From the NCBI GenBank assembly GCA_030063045.1, contig JAQSEB010000147.1:1178001-1242000 (forward strand): a stretch of 64,000 nucleotides of DNA. Direction: 5' to 3'. The notes under the pieces were generated by a model that saw only the letters and a list, made by a program, of their open reading frames with translations, made no database searches and had not been told where the DNA came from. The stretch comes from Pratylenchus scribneri (Eukaryota; Nematoda; Chromadorea; Rhabditida; Pratylenchidae). Positions 49,701 to 59,427 of the stretch are shown here, in pieces (the stretch's first letter is position 1; each line of letters begins with the position of its first letter). A program made the translations under genes and the position numbers.

Positions 49701-50911
49701 GATTTCAATCGACTTGACCTCATTTCTGGTTGTCACTGCTTGCGCATTTCGACCATTGATCTATTTGATTTGTCAGCCGGCATTGCGCAAAGAGGTGTTT
49801 GCAATTTTAAAAAGAGCATTCCGAATATCGGATGAATTCGTCGGTGATCCGAATACTCGATTGGTCAGCGCCTTTGAGCCAATGTACAATTCGGTGAGTT
49901 TCGCATTAGAAAAGTTCATAATTAATAAAAAAATATAATTGGAAACTAATTAAAATTGCTAGAAAAATAGTGCCAAATTAAAGTAAATTTTCTTAAATTT
50001 AATATTTTTTTTTTTGCAATTGGGGACGTAACAATGGGAGATGAAATGGTCTTGTATCGATGGTGATTAAAACTATTAGATAAATTTAAATAACATTTTA
50101 TAGAGCATAAAACTGACTTCAAAATTATATCAGAAATTTTGGTCGATGTTAAATATTTAATAGATAATGGCCAAAAAATCGTTGGTGCTATTAAAATTAG
50201 TTTCTAATCTTTTTTGGCCATAACTTGACAAATATCTAATAATGAACAAATTTTTTATATCATTTTGTAGCTAATTTTATGCCTAATAAAATGCTTTATA
50301 AATTTATAAAACAATTTTATCACTCTCGACACTAGATCATTAAATCACCAATTGCCATAAATAATTTTTATTTCATAGGCAATAAGTTCCAATTTAATTG
50401 ATTTAAAATGGCCTAATACATTGCCAAATAAAGCATACTTTCTTAAAATATTAAAATTCAAATTCCACTGAAGGGATTCAAAAATTCTTAAATTAATTTA
50501 TTAAATTTATTTCAGCTCGAAGTGTCCACCCCACTGAATCAGCCTCAACCAATATTACCAGGAACAGGGATCATCAACAACAAAGGCAAAGGCACCCCAA
50601 TTTCTGAACATCGTCTTTCGATTCCTCAATCTCGTCGCAATTCTACACCCAAAACGCCACCAAAAATTGCCAAAGATTCGCCAAGCCGTCTCATCAACAA
50701 TTCCATCAGTAACATCAACAACAATATTAGCCACATTTCAAATCGGGCGAATGGTCCCATTTGGCCGGTGGAACAAATGAAGGAGGCAAAAGAGGAGGGT
50801 GAATTGTTGGTCGGCCGAAAAACGGTTCAACGCATTGACATGTGTCTGGGAGGGAAAGGAGGCGAATTTGTGAGAAGCATTCTGTTCACTGGGAATGAGA
50901 CATTATTGTGA
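46793..50911 (+). CDS. class A neuropeptide-type GPCR (10 exons, 560 aa)
   Basis: Exons 46793-47032, 47595-47801, 48109-48152, 48195-48260, 48380-48521, 48567-48653, 48788-48955, 49037-49167, 49692-49893, 50516-50911. All phases match. The 80-residue N-terminus is acidic and Ser/Met-rich. TM1 lies in FWIVTVFGTSVALCSILEN and TM2 in SFNCYMMFIALFDVLISSSY. TM3 ends AATTERFFLTANSRYIRK, with ERF for DRY. TM5 is NFVTIFFPFFALLFLNF. A basic loop QIKRKKVTRAATITTTI leads to TM6. TM7 has ACAFRPLIYLICQPALRKE, where Arg replaces the usual Asn of NPxxY. A 130-residue Ser/Pro/Asn-rich cytoplasmic tail follows, probably a phosphorylation and arrestin region. The layout resembles nematode FMRFamide-type orphan receptors. 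The exact ligand class cannot be read from sequence. AATAAA near 50980 suits the 3' end. Confidence 0.88.
47215..47460. repeat. degenerate foldback-family copy in intron 1
   Basis: Carries AAAGATTAAACCATTTAAAA, TGTATATCAATCAATGCTTA and a terminal AAACCGGAATAATCC, the modules of the 15652-15926 family in diverged form. Confidence 0.5.
50040..50345. mobile_element. foldback MITE in intron 9
   Basis: Arms ATTTTATAGAGCATAAAACT and AATTTTATGCCTAATAAAAT are imperfect complements about a GGCCAAAAAATCG / TTTTTTGGCCATAACTTG centre. The GTAGCTAATTTTATGCCTA block is shared with the element at 14826-15174. Confidence 0.65.
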
Positions 50912-51703
50912 TAAATAATTAACACGCTTTAATGTATTTTTTGTATATTTTTTGTGATTTAATGTCGAAAAATGAGGAATAAATAAATAAATTTTTTCGA
51001 TTTGCTCATATCTCCAAATTATGCATTTTCCATTTTGTTTCTTGTATTTTTTTTCCATTAGCAAAAGATTACATCACATAATCGGATGTCAGCTGTGACA
51101 ATGATTTTTGATGATAAAAAAGCATCTGATTTTTTGTGTTTCATTTCAGAAACAATTCTGATTTTTTGTGTATTTGATAATGGGCGCCCACCGCCCACAC
51201 AAATACATTTGGCCTCACTTGGTAATGGGCGCCACACAAATATCGGCAATCCTAAAGAATCCGGGCCCCCAAATTTTTTTGCATTTTCTAGGGTAAAAAA
51301 TGATGCAGAATTCATATATGACATCCTTTTCGCCATATCTTGTCATCTTGGTAAGGTAATGCCAACTTTTATCAAGAAAAAGCAAAGGGGGGAGACCAAG
51401 GGCATTTTGGGTGAAAATTTTTATATGGCCATATAATACCTCAATCAACGCAGCTCGTCGAGCTGAAACAAATGGTACCATTTTTATAAGGTAAAATGCA
51501 GTTATTGTCAAGTTAAGACAAAAAAATATTTGTCTTGGTAACATATTTTGACTTTTAACTTGCATAAAATGCAATATTTTTCAATAAAAATGGTACCATT
51601 TGCTTCAGCTCGACGAGCTGCGTTGATTGAGGTATTATATGGCCTACATTAAAATTTCATCAGAAATTGAATTAATATTTCGCATATCAATTTCCAATTT
51701 CAG
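50912..51703. other. intergenic DNA with palindromic element
   Basis: Contains the 3' end of the receptor and the foldback at 51420-51645. Overlapping open frames on both strands at 51060-51570 have no recognisable domain. The phrase around 51327-51350 (TTTTCGCCATATCTTGTCAT) recurs near 54898, which points to a dispersed repeat rather than a gene. Confidence 0.5.
51420..51645. mobile_element. palindromic MITE with GCTCGTCGAGC core
   Basis: Left arm ATATGGCCATATAATACCTC then CAACGCAGCTCGTCGAGC. The right arm is GCTCGACGAGCTGCGTTG then GAGGTATTATATGGCC. Both arms continue into AAATGGTACCATTT. The centre is an A+T-rich loop near 51530. The complementarity is almost perfect, so insertion or conversion is recent. 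Confidence 0.85.
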
Positions 51704-51970
51704 TTTCAATTCCTTGGCCAACTCATTGAATATGCAGTAACATGCGCCAATCCATCGACAATTGGCCACTGTATTTTTATGCGTTTTCCTGCCATTGACT
51801 GGAAAGAATTGCGGGAAATTTTGAAAATGGTGGAAGAAAAGAAGCAAAAATTGGATCCACACTTTGTCTCTAACTACCAAATCACCTTCCGTGTCAACAA
51901 TGGAAAGCAGAAATTCCACTTCAGATTCAGTACGGGATTTAATTTTGTTGCCGAGTTAACCAAAGTTTGA
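51704..51970 (+). CDS. orphan terminal exon, unknown protein (fragment)
   Basis: Follows a consensus acceptor (TTTCCAATTTCAG) and stays open for 88 codons to TGA, reading FQFLGQLIEYAVTCANPST through to FVAELTKV. Composition is protein-like: a cysteine pair, a charged helix KELREILKMVEEKKQK, and a beta-rich end with alternating hydrophobic residues. I find no upstream exon in the 790 bases after the receptor gene, so it is either the last exon of a gene with a distant first exon or a fragment left by duplication. Family not recognised. Confidence 0.4.
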   Translation, partial: FQFLGQLIEYAVTCANPSTIGHCIFMRFPAIDWKELREILKMVEEKKQKLDPHFVSNYQITFRVNNGKQKFHFRFSTGFNFVAELTKV

Positions 51971-52640
51971 AATGGCACTGATGCATGAATGGACAATGTG
52001 ATTCGATGGAATAATCATAGGAAAAACATTGCGGAATTTAATCCAATTTTTGTTAATCGAATAAAATAAATGTTATTTGCTTTTTTTTGATTAATTTAAT
52101 TTTGGATGGGTGAAAATAAGCCGATTTATTTTGCCAAAAAAACTTTGATCGAAAAAATTATTAAATGAAATGATGGAGTAAATGTAAAGAAGGTAAAATT
52201 CCAAATTTGAGAAGGTAAAAGTAAGATGATAGGAAATAAAAAGAATGTTGAGATGATTGTAATTTGGAATTTGGATGCAATTGTGCCAAAGAGAATGGCA
52301 CTTTGGGTTTTGCAATAATTTTAATAAAATGCTATTCATATCCAAATAAAATATTGGCACTTCTGAAAGATTGGATTTTTTGAAAAATTATGAAAAAAAA
52401 TGTATTTTTTTCTTTCAAATTTTTAATAGTTGAAAATCTTGAGTTTAACATAGAATTCTTCAACCCAAACTCGCGCAGATTTATGGCCTAAAAATTGTTT
52501 TTTTTTTTGAAGGACCATAGGGAGTGAACCGATGGCGTGAACTATATATATAGAATCAAAAAATTTAGACTAAATTCTTAACAACAAAATGCAGAATTTT
52601 GATTGCCTTGTGCGGCCATTTTCACAAATATTCTTCCGCT

Positions 52641-52811
52641 ATGGCCAATTCTTTACCTAACATCCATTGGCAATTGACATTCATCTTCTTCTCGCTATTC
52701 ATCACAATTTTTAGCAATCTCCGTTGCAATTTATTTGTTCACACCGGCAAATGCATAAAAGGCTTATTGTCAGATATAAAAATTTTACGAAATATAAAAA
52801 AGGATTATTAA
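52641..52811 (+). CDS. possible small secreted peptide (56 aa)
   Basis: ATG-initiated frame MANSLPNIHWQL with a 17-residue hydrophobic segment (LTFIFFSLFITIFSNL), then RCNLFVHTGKCIKGLLSDIK, carrying two cysteines and a basic tail. The frame also extends upstream without an ATG. The layout suits a small secreted protein, and the next gene is also secreted. There is no splice evidence or recognised family, and chance is a real alternative in A+T-rich DNA. Confidence 0.3.
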   Translation: MANSLPNIHWQLTFIFFSLFITIFSNLRCNLFVHTGKCIKGLLSDIKILRNIKKDY

Positions 52812-53449
52812 TTGTGAAGCAATTGTTGAGATGGATAAACATATGTAGAATCGAGGGAGAATTGTAAATTTTTTAATGTAGGCAAAATTTTAATGACTGA
52901 AGCTATGTTTACACAAATGGATCCGATGCGTGGGAGTCAACGGGAATAGGAACAATTTTTGTACCCGACTAAAAATAATAACAAAAGATAGAGGACACTT
53001 TTCTGCATCTGATAGTGAAGAAGTGCATTTATTTAAAGGGATGGGGCCTAAAAAAGGATAGTGAACCAAATTGATCTTTAAAAAGGGTTCGAAATCGTAA
53101 CTTAAAAATGCTTTATTGGTAGGAGAGGCCGTTTTTTGGACCGAATATGATGCCGATGCTTACGAGCGACAGCCAATATTTAATGATTGAAAAAGCCTAT
53201 TACCTATCCATTTTTAGTGAAATTGCCCATCCTAAAATGCCATCAGAGAATTATTTGAAAACTATTTTAAAAAAAATTAATTAAATTGGAGAATTTTAAA
53301 ATTTAATACCACAAATCCCCGATTTTCTTCATTTGCCCTATAAATCTTTCTCAAATATTCTAAAAAATAATATTTAACTTTTACAATTAAAGGATCAAAT
53401 TCTTAAAAAAATTTTTCTCGAATCTTTTTGAATAACAAGGAGAAAGGAA

Positions 53450-54443
53450 ATGTTTAAGGCATCAATTCATAGAATATTTATTCTGCTGATAACCATATTC
53501 ATCCATGTGGCCATTGCAGACCGTAATTTTGGTGATTTAATTTGAATTCTTCAATCTTTTAAGATGGAAGAGGAGAAAAGACGAAAGCTGGAAATAATGC
53601 TGAAGGCCAAAAAGGACGAGAAGAAACGTCGGTAAATAAGAAAATTGAATGGGCCAAATACAAATGGAGTGAATACAAATTGGTGGATTGTACACGAAAA
53701 CTTATCATTTCCGAAGATGGACTTGATGCGAAGTATCCTGGATTAGTTGGAAGTAAAAATTCAAATTTTGTAATCATCTTTAAATTTATTTATTTTTAAA
53801 AAGTGATTATTGCTTGTACAAAATTGCCAATTCCTTCATTCCATCCGGGTACCAAGACAAAACCGACAATTTCTTTTTATTATGAAGTGCAAATTTTGAA
53901 TGCGTATTTAATAATTAATTATTTGACCAATAATTTATTAATTATTCAGAAAAAATGACCACCATATTGAAATTGGATTTAGTGACGAACAATTTCCGGA
54001 AAAAAGTGGAACTGTTTTTTATTATGGATCGAAAAATGCAATTACATTTTCGAACGGAATGGGAATTAAAATTGAACATTCCTTTACCTATTTCAAAAAA
54101 GCCAGTGGGTTTTTCAGGAAAGGGTATTTTATTGGCCTCGGAATTGTCCATCTGTCAAATTCGAAAATGGAATGTTTTGCCACTTGCAATGGAAAATTAT
54201 TGGGTAAAATAATTTGGAAATTTATTTTTAATTAAACAATGCTCGAACAAAAATTAATATTAATCCAATAATAACAAAAATGGAATAATTAATTAAAATT
54301 CAGGGAAGGTTGAATTGCCGAAAAAATTTGCCACATTCAAGCTTTTCCCGTTTATCAGTTTCCTAAAAGATGACAATTCAATTCACATCAATTTTGACAA
54401 GGAGAAATGGAAATTCAAGGATTTCAAACAAGTCGTTGTATAA
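53450..54443 (+). CDS. secreted SPRY-domain protein, SPRYSEC-like (5 exons, 254 aa)
   Basis: Exons 53450-53531, 53564-53752, 53804-53903, 53950-54203 and 54304-54443 give 765 nt in frame. Residues 1-22 form a signal peptide (FKASIHRIFILLITIFIHVA). A short Gly/Lys/Glu-rich spacer follows, then a SPRY/B30.2 fold: LPIPSFHPG, ISFYYEVQIL, HHIEIGFSDEQFPEKSG, VFYYGSKNAITFSNG, KGYFIGLGIVHL, CFATCNGKLLG, and the terminal KLFPFISFLKDDNSIHINFD. The YxEV, IGL, NGK and LFPFIS blocks are the usual SPRY landmarks, and the total length is typical. In cyst and related nematodes, secreted SPRY proteins (SPRYSECs) are gland-made and delivered into plants. Whether this one is delivered is inference. Intron 1 would be only 32 nt, unusually short, but the frame requires it. 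Small phase-matched introns support the rest. Confidence 0.85.
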
Positions 54444-55935
54444 GAAGATTCGAAACATTTGGATACTACAAATACAAACTAAAAAAAGAAAATTAAACCG
54501 TCTCCTATTTTTTATTCTTTTCATTTATTTTCAAACTTTTGAACTATCAAATTTATTTTTTGATCACTTTTTGAAATTTGGAGGATAAAAAGGAAGTACT
54601 ATTTATGTTAATTTCATTAACTGCCATGAAATGGATATTCAATGTGGGCTTAATCCCTTTTGTATATTTGCAAGACATTTGACGTTTATGTTGGGGGGGG
54701 GGGGGGGTGGTCACTGGTCACAAGAAAAAAACTGTGGCAGGCTGCTTTTTCCATTTGATGACGGAAAAATCGCAGAGTTTTCCGCTATGTTTGACAGTCC
54801 TTATTCTTTACAAATTGTGGTTCCGAAAAAAAATATTTTTAATTTTTCGAAAATTGTTTTCGGGTGGTTTTGAGGACGCAGTAAAAGAATCTGGTACCCT
54901 TTTCGCAATATCATGCCATTTTGTCTTGGTAAGTTATTAATAACTTTTAAAATACATTTATGAACTCATTTAATATTTTTTTTGGTTAATTTGATAAAAT
55001 AATTTCATATAATTATTTTATTATTTTAATAACAATCAAATTAAACTGACTATGAATGTGGGAACTTTTCATATCTTTATGTAATAATCTCATAATATCA
55101 CCTGCGACACTGCTGTTAATATAAGGAATAAAGTATTTTTATGTTTCTAAAGAGAATTAATAAATTGAATGTATTAAATAAGGCCAATATTAATTTCTAA
55201 TTAATGAAAAATTTTTTGATCACATATCATTCAATTGGCAACAAGACAACAGCAATATTTGGTAACCAAATTAGAAATAGAATATTTTATTTTACATTCA
55301 ATTGTGCATTTAATTTAATTTACTTATATTCCTATTTGAGATTGAGAGTGACCAATTTGCCCTGCTTAAAACCGTATCAGAATTTCGCAGGTGATAAATT
55401 TTCGGTAATTTTTTTCTTAATTTAAATTAATAATATTCAAGCTAACCACATTATTTCATTATATAGCCGATGATTATTCATAATATTTTTTAATTTTTTT
55501 TCTATGAGATTTTTGCGCCCTTTTCGGATCTTTTTTGCCCCTAATTAATGCTAAAAAGACCTCCCTTATAAAACATTTAGGGTTAGAGCTATGGTAGGAT
55601 GGGAGTTAGGGCTGGTCATAAGAGTTGTTGAATTATGACAATTTTTGTGCAAATTTGGTTTTTGGCTTATAACTCAGTGGCCAATGGGCCAATTTAAAAG
55701 TTCTAAAATGCCAATAATAGCTTTTTGTTTTTGCTATCGAATAGTTTATTGATTATTATGACAAGCAAAAAATTGTCAAATATTATGACCAAAATATTTT
55801 GAAAATTAAATTTTACATCAAAATGGAGCAAAAAGAATGTGAATTAGGCGGCAAAAATTGGCAAGTATAATTATAATACATATCCTTTAATAAATTTTTT
55901 CTGATTTTCCGCTTAATTTAATTTTAATAGCAATT
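54444..55935. other. intergenic DNA with G-tract and repeats
   Basis: Holds a 15-nt G-run at 54693-54707, the TTTTCGCAATATCATGCCAT phrase shared with 51327, and a GGGTTAG-containing repeat near 55580. Open frames near 54630-54940 and 55204-55425 have no domain or splice support. Confidence 0.5.
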
Positions 55936-58516
55936 ATGAATGAATTTAATGGCTCAATTGAGACAACATTTTTCGGTTTTCCTCATACAAATATTCAAAT
56001 GATAATCACAAAAGCCCAAATTGGTAGTCAGCATATTATTGGTTTGAACAAGGACATTCTTTTGTATAATGTCACCCAATGCACTAATCCCGAACGGAAT
56101 TTGGCCATCATTTTACATTCCATAATTCTCGCTTTGCTTTGTTTGGCCTCATTTTTGTTTCAACTTAGCCTGTTCCCAACATTTTGGCATTTGCCAAAAT
56201 TAAGGGGTCCAGCTTTTATAATATTATTGAATATGGTAATCCATTATAATTAAATTAATATTAAATATTTTTATTTTAAAGCTTTTATGTAGCAGTCTCA
56301 ATTTATTTTTCTCGTTCTTTATTTTTTATTTGGAAAGTGCCATTGGATTTCGATTGCCAATTTATGATTTGGACATTTACATTTCGCAAGTCGGGGGACC
56401 TAAAAAATAATTTGACAATTAAAAATTCTAATATTTATTTAACTCGTTAATTCTTTGATTAACATAAAAAAAATTACTAGTTAACATGTCACAGATAAAT
56501 ATTGGAAATTGCGCTGGACTAGCTAATAAATCTCGGCTTCCTGGTGCCTTACAGACTCGTGAGTAGGCTGTAGGCTCAATCGACTCGGCATGATCGATTT
56601 AGTATAAGAAAATTTAATATCAGACCGGTTTAGGGTACAGTATACAGTTAATACACCAGAAATGGGATAGGAATCTAACGGAATATGTTATTAATTAAAC
56701 ACGCTCTTATCTGCCTGAAATTGAAATCATATAAATATGATTGACCATTCCGAATCGATTGAGCCTATTCTCGAGTCTGTACAACGCATAGAAACCGAAA
56801 TTTCCAAAAATTGCCTACGCCTATTCTAACTCCGGAATTAGCTAACTTCCAATATTAAATGTAAGATATATAACTTAATTGTTCAGAAATGTCAAAATTT
56901 TTTATTTCCATCTAATCATAAATCGAATCAAATTTGAAGCTTCCTCAAAGAGGTGAATCCGTCTTTTATTTCCTGTTCACGGCCAATCGCTGTGCTGCAT
57001 TAATATTCCCATTCAAATATTCCAGCATATTTACAAAGCAGTAAAAAAAATTTTTAATTTTAATTTTCGAGGATTGAAATTCAATTAAAAATAAAAAAAA
57101 ATAAAATAAATAATTTAGGAAAATATTGTGGTTAATTAAAAAATTTTTTAATTTTAATTTTCGAGGATTGAAATTCAATTATAAATAAAAAAAAAATAAA
57201 ATAAATAATTTAGGAAAATATTCTGGCTAATTTGCTTGAGTTGGTTCTATTGCCTTTTGGACCGTGCTGAATTTATTCTGGCCAATAAAGGCATCAATCG
57301 AATACATTGTCCGGATGGAGTAAACGATGCAGTGGAATATTATTCAGTAATTATGGATCCCTCAATGTTGGTATTGAAATCATTGTCCAAAAATGCATAT
57401 TATATTGTTTGGTATACTCCAATGTTAATGGATGGAATTACCCTTGGAAAATTGTTCTTCGACAAGTACAGGCTCCAAAGTTATTTTATTTGTTCTTATT
57501 TTGGCATCAAATATTATCATTAGAGCCCGAGTTTTCAGATTTTGAACGAGTTGTCCAAAATCGGTTCGGGTTCCAAAAAATTGATGCATTTTAGAACCAA
57601 AATTGGAAATTTTTGCTCTTTAGAACAGAAAATAGGAGGAATCGGAACCAGTGTTATCCAAATGTCAAATTTTTCGTCATTCATCTCGTCTTTCGTCTTT
57701 TTTTTAAGACGAGACGAGGACGAAGACGAGGACGAGACGAATGACGAGGACGTTTGAACAACACTGATCGGAACCGAAAATCGACATTGTTTTGCGAACC
57801 GAAAACTGGGTTTTAAAACCGAGACAGTCTATTAACCGATTTTGGACAACTCTAGAGAAAATTACTCAAATAATGTTTTTCTAATAGTAATTCAATATTT
57901 TTGAGTTGACGTAATTTTTTGATCTATTTTACTTTTGTCACCTTTTTGAGGAAAAATTTCATTTTTAAAAATGTAATCAAAAAACCAAAAATTACCTATT
58001 TTTGATTTACGAAAAACTAAATATAGGCATAAATTTTGTGAATTTTGCAACCTAAAAATCTATTCCCTAATTATGACACCCTGACACCTCCTATTCATTT
58101 TTATTTTGTGGTAATTTGTAAATTTTAGGCAAAATACCATGGATTGTAAAGCGATTAACCGAAGGAGTTATAAGAATTGAAGAAGGACGAAATGAGCGAA
58201 TTAAATTATTCTTAATTTGTTTCATCACAACAATTTATCATTTTATATGGGCTTTTGCATTCAGTAGGCATAAATATATTTTAAAATAAATAAATTTAAA
58301 TATTATGAATTTAAATCCGTAGGCAAAAATGCATGGACTTCGGATTTGGGAAGTTTTTACAATTATTCATACATTCTAGAAAATGTGATGCCATATCTGC
58401 TTATGCTTTGCATCAGTCGAGATGTTAGAAATTATTGGAAAAGAACATTGCAGCAGAAAAGAGGAAGAATACAACCAATTGATAATGCAAACATGTATCC
58501 CACCACAGAACTTTGA
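55936..58516 (+). CDS. divergent seven-transmembrane receptor (6 exons, about 367 aa)
   Basis: Exons 55936-56235, 56282-56389, 56940-57040, 57214-57479, 58129-58263 and 58323-58516. Junction phases agree throughout. The start follows ATTTTAATAG, a possible trans-splice acceptor. The N-terminus carries two glycosylation sequons (NGS, NVT). TM1 is in AIILHSIILALLCLASFLF, and TM2 is in SLNLFFSFFIFYLES. TM3 ends FTANRCAALIFPFKYSS, where NRC replaces DRY. TM4 is in IFWLICLSWFYCLL, with a long second extracellular loop containing CPDGVNDAVEYYS. TM6 is in KLFLICFITTIYHFIWAFAF, and TM7 is in YNYSYILENVMPYLLMLC. The tail is short. It resembles nematode Srx/Srsx-like receptors, but the subfamily is not certain. 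Introns 3 and 4 hold a tandem duplication and nested hAT elements. Confidence 0.78.
56560..56800. mobile_element. inverted-repeat remnant in receptor intron 2
   Basis: ACTCGTGAGTAGGCTGTAGG then CTCAATCGACTCGG at the left pairs with CCGAATCGATTGAGCCTATT then CTCGAGTCTGTAC at the right. The right end module recurs at 11365-11405 in the protease-like gene. Confidence 0.6.
57045..57233 (+). repeat. tandem duplication spanning a 3' splice site
   Basis: Two copies of a unit of about 92 nt: TTTCGAGGATTGAAATTCAA, an A-rich run, AATAATTTAGGAAAATATT, then TGG. The second copy ends at the real acceptor of exon 4 (TTTAG before 57214). The first carries an almost identical unused acceptor at about 57123. 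Confidence 0.8.
57548..57854. mobile_element. TAGRGTTG-family hAT-like element in intron 4 (outer)
   Basis: Inner edges GAGTTGTCCAAAATCGGTT (57548) and AACCGATTTTGGACAACTC (to 57852), then TA. The terminus and the AACCG-rich interior (CGAACCGAAAACTGG, GGAACCGAAAATCG) make it a diverged relative of the element at 7641-8865. The left tip is slightly eroded and no clear target duplication remains. Confidence 0.7.
57649..57766. mobile_element. 118-bp hAT-type MITE, GACGA-rich, nested
   Basis: Ends CAGTGTTATCCAAATG and TTTGAACAACACTG. Exact 8-bp duplication ATCGGAAC at 57641-57648 and 57767-57774. The interior is TCGTC/GACGA units in both orientations around TTTTTTTTAAGACGAGACGA. It interrupts the AACCG-rich element at 57548-57854, so it is the younger insertion. 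Confidence 0.92.
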
Positions 58517-59427
58517 TCCCAAATCCGATTTTAAAAACAATAAATATAAATTTCAGTTATATCATTTATCAATCCCAAAAGTAGAATAATTTAGAAAAAA
58601 CAAAATTTTGTTAAAATTTTAATTCAATAAATATATAGCTAAAAAGATATATATTAAAAAATACTATATAAAACATTAATGGCTAATAATGGTTAATTAA
58701 ATTTTGGGTATTGCCCAATTTCTCAGAAATCGTTCAATTTATTAAAACCTTCATTTTATTGAATTAAACTTTTTATATAGAGCATTTTATTTTGATATTA
58801 AAATAATTTATCAAAATAAATTAGTCAGAATTATAGCAAAAAAAAACAAAAGCTGTTTGTGAGGCTAATTCATGAAAAAATTCTGTTCAGCAGCAATGGA
58901 AAAACATTGTTGTAATAAAATGGAAAAAAAAGCGTTTTATATTTTTGTGATTATTTCTCTGAATAGAATTAATTAATAAAAATGATTCTTTCTAGTTGGT
59001 TTAAATATAATTTCCCATTTTAACTTTAAATTCCCAATGAAAACATTGAAAATGATGGATGGCTTAATTTGGAACTTATTGAATTTTGAGGTCGAATATG
59101 GAAAATTGTGGATAGTCAATAAAAAATAAATCATTAAGTTCTATGCTTCGGATGAATGAGGAGAGGATGCAAAAATGGCGGGCAAATTTTCTTTCAAAAA
59201 TTATATTCAATAAATATTTGCGCATCCATCCAAATCCAACCCAAATATGAAATGAAAATATTCAGAGCATTTTTTGCATATGAGCTTTTTCTGTGGAATA
59301 CAATATCACATTTTTAATTCTACAAGAACCGAATTTTTGTTCCTTTTTTTTCAAAATTATCGAAATTTTGATCCCTAAAACATTTAGGAAAAAAAATATT
59401 TAAAATAAAGACATCCAAGCAAAAGCA
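58517..59427. other. intergenic DNA
   Basis: The receptor 3' flank (AATAAA at about 58540) and F-box gene 5' flank. No other feature seen. Confidence 0.5.

Noticed and set aside
51058..51574. Overlapping open frames of 90-120 codons on both strands
   Set aside because: No domain, and both strands are open. Part lies in a palindromic MITE and part matches a dispersed phrase also at 54898.
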